Assembly: GCA_046331625.1 (NCBI GenBank)
Contig: JAXLQL010000012.1
Location: 1 to 64,000 of the forward strand
Direction of reading: 5' to 3'
Length of the DNA: 64,000 nucleotides
DNA from: JAXLQL01 sp046331625
Lineage (GTDB): Bacteria; Acidobacteriota; Terriglobia; Bryobacterales; Bryobacteraceae
Below the pieces are notes generated by a model. That model was not told the DNA's origin. It saw only the letters and a program-made list of their open reading frames with translations, and did not search any database. The first letter of the stretch is position 1, and each line of letters starts with the position of its first letter. This document shows positions 52,264 through 60,827 of this stretch, one piece after another. The position numbers were made by a program, and so were the translations under genes.

Positions 52264-53628
52264 ATGTTGCCGAGCATCGATCAAAAGAACAATCCGGCCC
52301 AGTTGAGCTGGGAACAGCGATTGATGAAGAGCGCCACGCGCTCGAAGGCGCCGCTCAAGCCCGAGTACCAGGAGCTCAAATTCACGCTGCACCGCAAGCT
52401 CCTCGACAAGATCAACCTCGAGGCGCTGGCGACGATCGACAACCAACGGGTGCGGGGCGAGATCCGGCACGCGCTCATGCAGTTGATCGACGGCGAGCAG
52501 ACGCTGCTCAGCTCGGTCGAAAAGCAGCAGATCTGCGACGAGGTGCTCGACGAGGTTTTCGGCCTCGGGCCGCTCGAGCCGCTGCTTCAGGATCCGACGA
52601 TCTCCGATATTCTGGTCAACACCTGCAAGCAGGTCTACGTCGAGCGCAAGGGGTTGCTCGAGCTGACCAATGTCTCCTTCCGCGACGATGCCCACCTCAT
52701 CCGGATCATCGACAAGATCGTCTCTCAGGTGGGCCGCCGCATCGACGAATCGACGCCGATGGTCGACGCGCGCCTGCTCGACGGATCGCGCGTCAACGCC
52801 GTGATTCCGCCCCTCGCCGTCGACGGGCCGCTGCTGTCGATCCGCCGTTTCAGCGTCGACAAACTCAACCCCGCCGATCTCGTCGAGAAGAAGGCTTTGA
52901 CGCCGGGCATGATGGAACTGCTCGAGGCCGCGGTCAAGGCGCGCCTGAACATCATCATCGCCGGCGGTACCGGCGCCGGCAAGACGACGCTGCTCAACGC
53001 GTTGTCGTCGTTCATCAATTCGAAAGAGCGCATCGTCACCATCGAAGACGCGGCCGAGTTGCAGCTCAAGCAGCCGCACGTGGCGCGGCTCGAAACGCGT
53101 CCGCCGAACCTCGAAGGCAACGGCGCCGTACGCCAGCGCGAACTGCTGATCAACAGCCTCCGTATGCGTCCCGACCGCGTGGTGGTGGGCGAGTGCCGCG
53201 GCGAGGAAGCGCTCGACATGTTACAGGCGATGAACACCGGCCACGACGGGTCGCTGACCACGGTCCACGCCAACTCCCCGCGCGACTCGGTGTCGCGTCT
53301 CGAGGTGATGGTATCTCTCGCCAACGCCAACATGCAGCTCGTGAGCATCCGCCAGCAGATCGCCAGCGCCGTGCACCTGCTCGTGCAGGCCTCGCGACTG
53401 AGCGATGGCTCGCGCCGCGTAGTGAGCATCACCGAGGTGACGGGCATGGAAGGCGAAGTGATCACGCTGCAGGACATCTTCGTATTCGAAAAGCGCGGCT
53501 TGAGTCCCGAGGGCAAGGTGGTGGGGCGCTTTGCGGCCACCGGTATCCGGCCGAAGTTCTACGAAAAGCTATTGAGCGCCGGCATCCGTCTGCGCCCGGA
53601 CCTGTTCGACGAAGTGATGGAGATTTGA
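52264..53628 (+). CDS. cpaF: Pilus assembly ATPase CpaF/TadA
   Basis: A 454-residue secretion ATPase of the VirB11/CpaF class that powers pilin extrusion. The N-terminal helical domain (about 1-130) leads into the ATPase. Walker A is GGTGAGKTTLLNAL (about 236-249) and the Asp box is IVTIEDAAELQL. RMRPDRVVVGECRGEEALDM and MNTGHDGSLTTVHANSPRD (the His box) follow. Length and motifs are normal. It is followed 28 bases later by tadB. Confidence 0.95.
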   Translation: MLPSIDQKNNPAQLSWEQRLMKSATRSKAPLKPEYQELKFTLHRKLLDKINLEALATIDNQRVRGEIRHALMQLIDGEQTLLSSVEKQQICDEVLDEVFGLGPLEPLLQDPTISDILVNTCKQVYVERKGLLELTNVSFRDDAHLIRIIDKIVSQVGRRIDESTPMVDARLLDGSRVNAVIPPLAVDGPLLSIRRFSVDKLNPADLVEKKALTPGMMELLEAAVKARLNIIIAGGTGAGKTTLLNALSSFINSKERIVTIEDAAELQLKQPHVARLETRPPNLEGNGAVRQRELLINSLRMRPDRVVVGECRGEEALDMLQAMNTGHDGSLTTVHANSPRDSVSRLEVMVSLANANMQLVSIRQQIASAVHLLVQASRLSDGSRRVVSITEVTGMEGEVITLQDIFVFEKRGLSPEGKVVGRFAATGIRPKFYEKLLSAGIRLRPDLFDEVMEI

Positions 53629-53656
53629 GCCAGGCTCGCGGGAGGCTTTGAGCATC

Positions 53657-54640
53657 ATGACCATTTTCGTCATATTCCTGATCATCTGGCTCGGCGCGGT
53701 GGGCGCCTGGTGGGCGCTTTCGAGCGCCGTGCGCAGTTCCGACGTCGACCGGCTGAAGAACCGCATCCTCGACACGCCCGACGTCAAGGCCGAAAAGAAG
53801 GGCAAGGCAAAGGCGGCCGGGGCGCCGCAACTGATCAACAAGGAGGACGCCAAGAGCCGTTTGGCGGCCGAGATCCTCAAGAAGTTCGACTTGCAAAAGA
53901 AGCTCGAAACGCTGCTCGAGCAAGCCGGGCTCAAATGGCGCCCGTCGGCGGTGGTGCATGGCTGCCTCGGGCTGTTTCTCGGAGGGTTCTTCATCGCCCG
54001 GATCGTCTTCGGGATCTCGTCGGTGATGGCGCAGTTGGCCATCGGAGCTGTATTCGCGCTGATTCCGGTGTTCTACATCTCACGCGTGGTGAAGAAGCGC
54101 ATGCACAAGTTCGAAGAGCAGTTCCCGGAGAGCCTCGAGTTCGTGTCGCGCTCCATGCGGGCGGGCCACGCCTTCTCGGTGGCGCTCGAAATGTTGCACC
54201 GCGAGTTCCAGGAGCCTTTGTCGGGCGAGTTCCGCCGGACCTTCGACGAGCACAATCTCGGGCTGCCGCTCGACCAGGCCCTGCTCAAGCTGGCCGGTCG
54301 CGTGCCGATCCTCGACGTGCACTTTTTCGTCTCGGCGGTGCTGCTGCAGAAGCGCACCGGCGGCAATTTGGCCGAGATTCTCGACAAGCTGGCCTACGTC
54401 ATCCGCGAGCGGTTCAAGCTGCGCGGCAAGATTCGCGCGATCAGCGCGCACGGACGGATGACGGGACTGGCGCTGACCCTGATCCCGGTGGCGGTGGCGG
54501 TGATGATGTTCTACACCAACCCGGGCTACATCAGCTTCTTCATCGAGGATGAGATCGGCAACTTCATGATGGCTACGGCCATCACCCTGCAGGTGATCGG
54601 CTATCTGATCATCCGCAAGATCGTGAACATCGAGGTCTGA
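53657..54640 (+). CDS. tadB: Pilus platform protein TadB
   Basis: A 327-residue type II secretion F-domain protein. An N-terminal helix (about 1-20), a charged linker, two helices (about 95-140), the T2SSF cytosolic domain (about 160-280; FVSRSMRAGHAFSVALEMLH, VPILDVHFFVSAVLLQ) and two C-terminal helices follow. I used ATG at 53657; a TTG at 53648 sits too close to the GGAGG at 53641. It should form the inner-membrane platform with TadC and dock CpaF. Confidence 0.92.
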   Translation: MTIFVIFLIIWLGAVGAWWALSSAVRSSDVDRLKNRILDTPDVKAEKKGKAKAAGAPQLINKEDAKSRLAAEILKKFDLQKKLETLLEQAGLKWRPSAVVHGCLGLFLGGFFIARIVFGISSVMAQLAIGAVFALIPVFYISRVVKKRMHKFEEQFPESLEFVSRSMRAGHAFSVALEMLHREFQEPLSGEFRRTFDEHNLGLPLDQALLKLAGRVPILDVHFFVSAVLLQKRTGGNLAEILDKLAYVIRERFKLRGKIRAISAHGRMTGLALTLIPVAVAVMMFYTNPGYISFFIEDEIGNFMMATAITLQVIGYLIIRKIVNIEV

Positions 54641-54642
54641 TC

Positions 54643-55563
54643 ATGGAAGTTCTCGTTGCGGTGGGGCTGTTCCTGATGCTGACTGTGGGCGGTGCGGCCG
54701 TCGGCATGCGGATGTGGGTACGGCCGAAGGAGGCCATCGAGCGCGTCACCGGCGCCGGCACGATGCGCGAGGAGGAAGCTCCGGCGCATCCGAGCCTGGT
54801 TTTCCACGAACTGGTGAAAAAGCTCGGCACGCTGTTGCCGGTGAGCCCGAAAGACGCCGGCGTGATTCAGCGGCGCATGATCCGCGCGGGCATCCGCAAT
54901 CCGAACGCCATGCGCTATTTCTATGGCGCGAAGGTACTGATGGGGATCTCGCTACCCCTACTGATGAGTCTGGCGGTAGCGAGCACGTCGGCCGATCCTT
55001 CGAACAAGATCATGGCAATTCTGGCGGCTGGCGCGGCGGGTTTCTTCGCGCCCAACGAGTACGTCAACATCCGCGCCAAGAAGCGGCAGAAGGAAGTGCG
55101 GCGGGGTCTCCCCAACGCGCTCGACCTGCTGGTGGTTTGCGTCGAAAGCGGACTCGGTCTCGACCAGGCCGTGGTGCAGGTGGCCAAAGACCTCGAACAG
55201 GCGCACCCGGAGGTGAGCGAGGAATTCGCGCTGGTCAACTACGAGCTCAAGGCGGGCAAGCGCCGCATCGACGCGTTGCGCAACCTGGCCGATCGCACCA
55301 GTGTCGAGGATTTGAAAAAACTGGTGGCCGTGCTGATTCAGGCCGACCGCTTCGGAACGGGCGTGGCCCAGAGCTTGCGCGCGCATGCCGATTACATGCG
55401 AGTCCAGGCCAGGCAGATCGCCGAAGAGAAGGCGGCCAAGCTCGGCGTCAAGCTCGTGTTTCCGATCTTTTTCTGCATCCTGCCGTCGTTGTTCACGGTG
55501 ACGGTGGGTCCGATGGTGGTGAAGCTTTTCCGGGAGTTGCTCCCGATGATGAACAACCTCTAG
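54643..55563 (+). CDS. tadC: Pilus platform protein TadC
   Basis: A 306-residue paralogue of TadB with an N-terminal helix (about 3-25), two more helices (about 90-135), the T2SSF domain (RRGLPNALDLLVVCVESGLG, about 148-167) and a final pair of helices. It starts two bases after the tadB stop. It completes the inner-membrane platform. No TadE/F/G pseudopilin genes follow. Confidence 0.92.
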   Translation: MEVLVAVGLFLMLTVGGAAVGMRMWVRPKEAIERVTGAGTMREEEAPAHPSLVFHELVKKLGTLLPVSPKDAGVIQRRMIRAGIRNPNAMRYFYGAKVLMGISLPLLMSLAVASTSADPSNKIMAILAAGAAGFFAPNEYVNIRAKKRQKEVRRGLPNALDLLVVCVESGLGLDQAVVQVAKDLEQAHPEVSEEFALVNYELKAGKRRIDALRNLADRTSVEDLKKLVAVLIQADRFGTGVAQSLRAHADYMRVQARQIAEEKAAKLGVKLVFPIFFCILPSLFTVTVGPMVVKLFRELLPMMNNL

Positions 55564-55652
55564 CGCCGCGACGGGACACGGGGCGGCGCCGGAGAAGTCG
55601 GTTTCGAAAGTCTGAATGCAAGAAAGTCTGACTGGAAGAAAGGAGAGAGGCG

Positions 55653-55745
55653 ATGGATAGCGGTTTGATTCGGATTGTGTGCACGGTGTTGGCGGTTGCG
55701 TTTCTCGGGCTGATCGTGCTGCGCCGGAAGAAGAGCGCCGAGTAA
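55653..55745 (+). CDS. 30-residue single-helix membrane microprotein in the Tad locus
   Basis: A short gene with a strong site (AAGGAGAGAGG, then ATG at 55653) encoding MDSGLIRIV...LRRKKSAE. One hydrophobic helix (about residues 5-22, RIVCTVLAVAFLGLIVL) is followed by a basic tail, so the C-terminus should face the cytosol. It has no prepilin cleavage motif and is not Flp. Its place 90 bases after tadC suggests a small Tad accessory subunit. Coding status rests on the ribosome site and composition. Confidence 0.6.
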   Translation: MDSGLIRIVCTVLAVAFLGLIVLRRKKSAE

Positions 55746-55945
55746 CCGGGGCACGGCAGGCAAGAACGCGAGACGGGTGCGGCGTGGCTGGAAGTTGAAC
55801 CTGGGCCGCGGCCACCCTTGGCGAGTTCGAGGTCCGGTGTGCGTGGCGGCGATCCAGCCGCCCGCGCGTCCGGGTCCCGGACAGAGTTGCGAGTAAGAAC
55901 AAGCGAGTAGGAACTCGCGACATGGAACTCATGGAGTGAGAGCGT

Positions 55946-58930
55946 ATGCAGAGGAAGTTTCAAATCCTGACGATGGTATTGGCAGCGGGCGCGATGCTGA
56001 CGCTCGGCTCGGACGTGGCGCGGGGAGGGACCTTCGGTAAGGTCGTTCCGATCGGGGGGCATGCCGCCGATCTGGCGCTCGACGAAGCCAGGGGCGTCCT
56101 CTACATCGCCAACTACACGGCCAACCGGATCGAAATCATGTCGCTTGCCGACGGCTCGATCCAGACGTCGATGAACGTGACTTCCCAGCCGAGTTCGCTC
56201 ACGCTCTCGGCCGATGGCCGTTACCTGGTCATCGGACACTACGGGAATTTCACCGCCGCCGGGTCGTCGAACAACGCATTGACGGTGATCGACCTGACGA
56301 CGAAGGCGCGGCAGACGTTCTCGCTCGGAGCGCCGGTGCTCGGAGTGGCCTTCGGAGCCGACGACCGGGTGCTGGTGGTGACCTCGAAAGACTTCGAGTT
56401 GTTTGACCCGGTATCGGGGGCGACGGTGGTGCTCGACACGGTGACGGGGCTCACGGTGAAAGACCTGCCGGCGGAGAATCCGAATCCGCCCTCGTCGCTG
56501 GTGGCGGCGTCGATGGGCGCGGCGGGCGACATGCGCACCATCTACGGACTGACCGACAAGTTCACCTTCCGCTACGACGTCGACAAGCGGCTGTTGTCGG
56601 TGCAGGGCTACACGTCGGAGCCGACGATGGGTCCGCGGGCGGTGAGCGTCAACACGGACGGATCGCTGTTCGTCAGCGGCTGGGTTCTGCGGGATGCCGC
56701 CGGCACGAGTCTCGCGCAGTACCCGGGTCCCAACGGCGCGCTCGAAGTGGGAAGCCACGCCATCGACAGCTTGCGCCAGGTGATCTACTCCGAGGTGCCG
56801 ACCGACAAGGGCACGGTGCAGACGATCGTGCAGGCGCCGGCCGTGCTCCAGGTGGTCGACTGGACCAATCTTGCGGTGAAGGAAAAGATCAACCTGCCGG
56901 AACATCTCACCGGGCGCAGCGTGATCAACTCGGCCAACTCGGTCATGTACGCGATCTCGCAAAGCGGCGTGGTGATCTTGCCGGTGGGTGCGCTCGACCA
57001 GGCGCCGCGCGTGACGGCGACCGTCGAAGACGTCGTCTTCCGCAGCAACTTCTGTGACCGGCGGGCGATCACGCAAGAGATCGGCATCATCAATCCCGGT
57101 GGCGGGCCGGCCGACTTCCAGCTATCGACCACCACGCCCGGCATTCGCATTTCGCCGGCCAGCGGCGTGACTCCGGCCACGGTCCGGATCAGCGTCGACC
57201 CGAGCGCGTTCCAGAACATCAAGGGCACCCTCAGCGCCCAGATCGATATCAAGTCGACGGCCGCGGTGAACAATCCCAATCCGGTCCGGGTGCTGATCAA
57301 CAACCGCGAACCCGACCAGCGTGGAACGGTGGTCAATGTTCCCGGCAAACTCGTGGACCTCGTCGCCGATCCGCAGCGAGACCGCTTCTTCGTGCTTCGC
57401 CAGGACACCAACGAAGTGCTCGTTTACGACGGAACCACCAACGCGTTGGTGGCGAGGCTGAAGACCGGCAATACGCCGACTCAGATGGCCGTAACCTTTG
57501 ACCGGCGCTATCTGCTGGTGGGCCACGAGAACTCTCAGATCCTCACAATGTATGACCTCGAGACGCTCGAGACGCTGCCCTACATCGCCGCCCCGCGCGG
57601 TCATTATCCGCGGTCGGTAGCGGCGTCGGGCAAAGCGATCCTGGTGGCCAGCCGCGTGGCCGGCCCCGTGAACATGATTTCCCAGATCGACATGGTGACG
57701 CGGCGCGCCGTGGCTCTCACCTCGCTCGGCGTGTACAAGAACGACATCCACCAGACGACAACGCTCGTGGCGACGCCCAACGGAGGCAAGGTCATGGGCG
57801 TGGCCTCGAACGGCGCGATGCTGCTCTACGACGCCAACGTCGACTCGTTCACGATTTCGCGGCGCGACCAAGCCTCGCTCGGAGGCGCGATCGCGGCATC
57901 GAACTTCGACCAGTTCGTGGTGGGCAACCGCCTGCTGAACGCCTCGCTCGTCACCGTGGCGAGCTTCGACGCGAACCTGACCACGTCGGGCTTCGCCTTC
58001 GTCGACCAGGCAGGGCTCCGTACCGTGACGGCCGACACCTCGTCACCCGGAGTGATCCAGCGAGTCGAGATGGAGGGCCGCTCGGCACGGGCAACCCGCA
58101 TCGCCGAATCGCCCGTCACCGGCACGGCGGACTTCCCCTTCACGCGGAGCCTCGCGCCGCTCTATAGCCGCACGGCCTTGGTCAACCTGACCGTGTCGGG
58201 TTTCACGGTCCTTCCCTGGACCTACGACACCGCTGTTGCCTCGCCGCGGATCGATCGCGTGGTGAACGCGGCCGATGGCTCGGGCAACATCGCCACCGGC
58301 GGCCTGGTGAGCCTGTTCGGACAGAACCTGAGTCCGGTGAACCTCGCCACCCGCGAACTGCCCCTGCCGACCGCGCTCGGCGATAGCTGCCTCACGGTGA
58401 ACGGCGTTCCGGCTCCGATGATGTTCGTCTCGCCGGCGCAGATCAACGCGCAGATCCCGTATCAAGTGGACGGAAACGTGACGGTGATCCTCCGGACGCC
58501 GGGTGGCATCAGCGACAACTTCAACCTGCTCGTGCGGCCCACGGCCCCGAGCGTGTTCCGCAGCCCGCAGGATCCGGCGGTGTCGATGGTGGTGCGCGAC
58601 AAGAACGGCGAACTCGCCACTCTGTCGAACCCGCTTCATCGCGGTGACCGCTTCACGATCTATCTCACGGGTATGGGACGCACCAATCCTCCGATCGAGG
58701 CCGGTGTGCCGGCGCCCGGCTCGCCGCTGCTTCCCGTGCTCACCGCGCCCGTGGTGCGCATGGGCGGCGATACGCTCGATGTGACCTTCGCGGGTTTGAG
58801 CCCGGGCCAGATCGGCGTGTACCGCATCGATTCGGCGGTACCCGGATATCAAAAGACCGGCGTCGGAATTCCCCTCGAGATCGTACAGGGCGGCGCCTCC
58901 ACGGCGATCGACGTGCGCGTGGTCGAGTAA
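55946..58930 (+). CDS. Giant secreted beta-propeller/TIGR03437 protein in the Tad locus
   Basis: A 994-residue exported protein. The signal peptide is MQRKFQILTMVLAAGAMLTL. Two YVTN-type propeller regions (about 30-340 and 455-700) contain blades such as GVLYIANYTANRIEIM and DRFFVLRQDTNEVLVYDG. An Ig-like stretch joins them. The C-terminal TIGR03437 domain (about 760-994) has VVNAADGSGNIATGGLVSLF, PAQINAQIPYQV and GDRFTIYLTGMG. As the only large surface protein inside the Tad cluster it may be a pilus-associated adhesin. That is inference. Confidence 0.88.
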   Translation: MQRKFQILTMVLAAGAMLTLGSDVARGGTFGKVVPIGGHAADLALDEARGVLYIANYTANRIEIMSLADGSIQTSMNVTSQPSSLTLSADGRYLVIGHYGNFTAAGSSNNALTVIDLTTKARQTFSLGAPVLGVAFGADDRVLVVTSKDFELFDPVSGATVVLDTVTGLTVKDLPAENPNPPSSLVAASMGAAGDMRTIYGLTDKFTFRYDVDKRLLSVQGYTSEPTMGPRAVSVNTDGSLFVSGWVLRDAAGTSLAQYPGPNGALEVGSHAIDSLRQVIYSEVPTDKGTVQTIVQAPAVLQVVDWTNLAVKEKINLPEHLTGRSVINSANSVMYAISQSGVVILPVGALDQAPRVTATVEDVVFRSNFCDRRAITQEIGIINPGGGPADFQLSTTTPGIRISPASGVTPATVRISVDPSAFQNIKGTLSAQIDIKSTAAVNNPNPVRVLINNREPDQRGTVVNVPGKLVDLVADPQRDRFFVLRQDTNEVLVYDGTTNALVARLKTGNTPTQMAVTFDRRYLLVGHENSQILTMYDLETLETLPYIAAPRGHYPRSVAASGKAILVASRVAGPVNMISQIDMVTRRAVALTSLGVYKNDIHQTTTLVATPNGGKVMGVASNGAMLLYDANVDSFTISRRDQASLGGAIAASNFDQFVVGNRLLNASLVTVASFDANLTTSGFAFVDQAGLRTVTADTSSPGVIQRVEMEGRSARATRIAESPVTGTADFPFTRSLAPLYSRTALVNLTVSGFTVLPWTYDTAVASPRIDRVVNAADGSGNIATGGLVSLFGQNLSPVNLATRELPLPTALGDSCLTVNGVPAPMMFVSPAQINAQIPYQVDGNVTVILRTPGGISDNFNLLVRPTAPSVFRSPQDPAVSMVVRDKNGELATLSNPLHRGDRFTIYLTGMGRTNPPIEAGVPAPGSPLLPVLTAPVVRMGGDTLDVTFAGLSPGQIGVYRIDSAVPGYQKTGVGIPLEIVQGGASTAIDVRVVE

Positions 58931-59108
58931 AGGGCTTACGCCCGGGCGGCTGTCCCGGGCGGCAATGGCCAGGGCGCGGGAGCGGCCTTCGGAGGAGGAG
59001 GCTGGCCCGCGCCGCAAGCCGTCCGGAATCCTGTCACGGTCCGGAGATGGCCAGAAACGAGAAAACGAATAGTAGTTTGTTTTGGAGCAAAGCGAAGGAG
59101 CGAGTAGT

Positions 59109-59768
59109 ATGACTCAGGTATTTTCAGTGGGCCGGTTGATTTTGGCCGCCTCGGCGGGGCTCGTCATGGCGGGCTCGGCTTCGGCGCAGCAGTGGGAAGT
59201 CGGCGCCATGGGCGGCGGAGGGTTCTACCTGAACAACTCGGTCAGCGGCACGGCCGGCAAGGGAACCGTGGGCTTCAGTCCCGGATGGAGCGCCGGCGGT
59301 TGGTTGGCTCACAGTTCCAACGGGAGGCTCGGCGGCGAAATCCGCTACCTGTTCCAAAGAAATGACCTCAAAGCCAACTCGCCCAACGCGAGCGCCGCAT
59401 TCGGCGGACAAAGCCACCTCTTCCACTATGACGTCGTCTGGCACACCAACACGCGCGAAGATCGCGTGCGGCCCTACCTCGCCGTGGGCGGCGGCTTCAA
59501 GGGCTATCGCGGCACCGGTACCGAGCGCGCCTTCCAGCCCGCCTCCGATGTCGCCATCCTCAGCCGCACCGCCGAGTGGAAACCGATGCTGAGCTTCGGC
59601 GCCGGCGTCAAATGGCAGATCGCGCAGCGTCTCATGCTGCGCGTCGAAGTCCGCGACTATGTCACGCCCTTCCCCAAGGAAGTGATTCTCCCCACGCCGG
59701 GTAACAAAGTCAGCGGCTGGGTGCACGACATCACGCCGCTAGTCGGTCTCAGCTACGTACTCCAGTAG
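59109..59768 (+). CDS. Small outer-membrane beta-barrel protein (opacity-type)
   Basis: A 219-residue protein with a signal peptide (MTQVFSVGRLILAASAGLVM ... SASAQ) and an eight-strand-like barrel: GGGGFYLNNSV, GEIRYLFQR, YLAVGGGFKGYR and FGAGVKWQIAQRL. It ends VGLSYVLQ. It begins with ATG at 59109 after GAAGGAG. It lies between the Tad propeller gene and the second cytochrome/porin pair and may belong to either, or stand alone. No partner motif is visible. Confidence 0.85.
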   Translation: MTQVFSVGRLILAASAGLVMAGSASAQQWEVGAMGGGGFYLNNSVSGTAGKGTVGFSPGWSAGGWLAHSSNGRLGGEIRYLFQRNDLKANSPNASAAFGGQSHLFHYDVVWHTNTREDRVRPYLAVGGGFKGYRGTGTERAFQPASDVAILSRTAEWKPMLSFGAGVKWQIAQRLMLRVEVRDYVTPFPKEVILPTPGNKVSGWVHDITPLVGLSYVLQ

Positions 59769-59832
59769 GGTTCGAGACTTTACCGGATTTTACACCTCCT
59801 GAGGGCTGACATTGCCTATAGTTGAAGTAGGG

Positions 59833-59862
59833 CGTGCCGGATGTACCGGGGTTCCCGGCACG
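59833..59862 (+). terminator. Possible hairpin between barrel and cytochrome genes
   Basis: An eight-base-pair stem (CGTGCCGG with CCGGCACG) and a 14-base loop lie 64 bases after the barrel stop. No T-run follows, so intrinsic termination is weak. It could also be an operator or RNA-stability element. Confidence 0.3.
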
Positions 59863-59900
59863 CTGCTCGACTGCAACAATAAGCAATAGAGGCCGTCTTC

Positions 59901-60827
59901 TTGGGTCCACGTACCTTCTGTCTGCTCGTTCTTTTTGCCGCCGCAATTCAGGCCGCAGCCGCCGGCGCCCCTTCCGGATTCGTCGGAAGTAACGTTTGCA
60001 AAGCCTGCCACCCCGCGGTCTGGCAAAACTTCCACAGGAATCCCCACTACAAAAGCATCGCCTCCGGAACAGAGGCCCCCGAGCGCACTGGCTGCGAAGG
60101 TTGCCACGGTCCCGGCAAGGGCCACGTCGAAGCGCGCGGTGGATCCAAGACGATTCCCCGAGCGTTCTCGCTGATGAACTCGCGCCAGGCCCTCGACACG
60201 TGCCTTGCTTGCCATACCAAGGACCTCTCGCGCGGCGAAATCCGCCGCAGCTCCCACACACAGGCCAACGTGGTCTGTTCCAACTGCCACTCGATCCACA
60301 AAGCCGCAACCCCCAAGCTGCTGCTCGCGAAAAAACAAACCGACCTCTGCTATGGTTGCCACGCCAATATTCGCGCGCAATTCTCCATGCCCTTCAAACA
60401 CCGCGTCAACGAAGGCTTCATGAATTGTTCCGACTGCCACAACCCGCACGGAACGCCTTCGCCTTCGTGGCGCATGGGATCGCGGCCGCGCATGGTCGCC
60501 ACTGCCGCCGATGGCGAAGAGCCTTGCCTGCGCTGCCACACCGACAAACGCGGACCGTTCGCCTTCGAGCACGCGGCTGTTCGCGTCGATGGCTGCGAAG
60601 CCTGCCACCAGCCGCACGGCTCGGCCAACGCCCGGCTGCTCAAACGGCCCGCCGTGTTCACGCTTTGCCTAGAGTGCCACAACGGCACGGGAACTTTCGG
60701 ACGCACCGGCACCGGCATTCCCACTCAGACCAGTTCGCATAACGTCGCCGATCCTCGCTACCAGAACTGCACCACTTGCCACTTACGCATCCACGGGTCG
60801 AATGCCGACCAGAGGTTCTTCCGATGA
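59901..60827 (+). CDS. DmsE/MtrA-family decaheme cytochrome, second locus
   Basis: A 308-residue exported cytochrome with ten CXXCH sites (CKACH, CEGCH, CLACH, CSNCH, CYGCH, CSDCH, CLRCH, CEACH, CLECH, CTTCH). The signal peptide is MGPRTFCLLVLFAAAIQAAA. The start is TTG at 59901, and no better codon precedes the signal. It ends TCHLRIHGSN, like the first-locus cytochrome (VCHTRVHGSN), so the two loci are paralogous. Its stop overlaps the porin ATG as ATGA. No OmcA/MtrC-type gene is nearby. Confidence 0.92.
   Translation: MGPRTFCLLVLFAAAIQAAAAGAPSGFVGSNVCKACHPAVWQNFHRNPHYKSIASGTEAPERTGCEGCHGPGKGHVEARGGSKTIPRAFSLMNSRQALDTCLACHTKDLSRGEIRRSSHTQANVVCSNCHSIHKAATPKLLLAKKQTDLCYGCHANIRAQFSMPFKHRVNEGFMNCSDCHNPHGTPSPSWRMGSRPRMVATAADGEEPCLRCHTDKRGPFAFEHAAVRVDGCEACHQPHGSANARLLKRPAVFTLCLECHNGTGTFGRTGTGIPTQTSSHNVADPRYQNCTTCHLRIHGSNADQRFFR

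Noticed and set aside
55493..57076. A 527-codon antisense frame across the propeller gene
   Set aside because: Arg/His-rich composition and complete overlap with a well-supported secreted protein mark it as a shadow.
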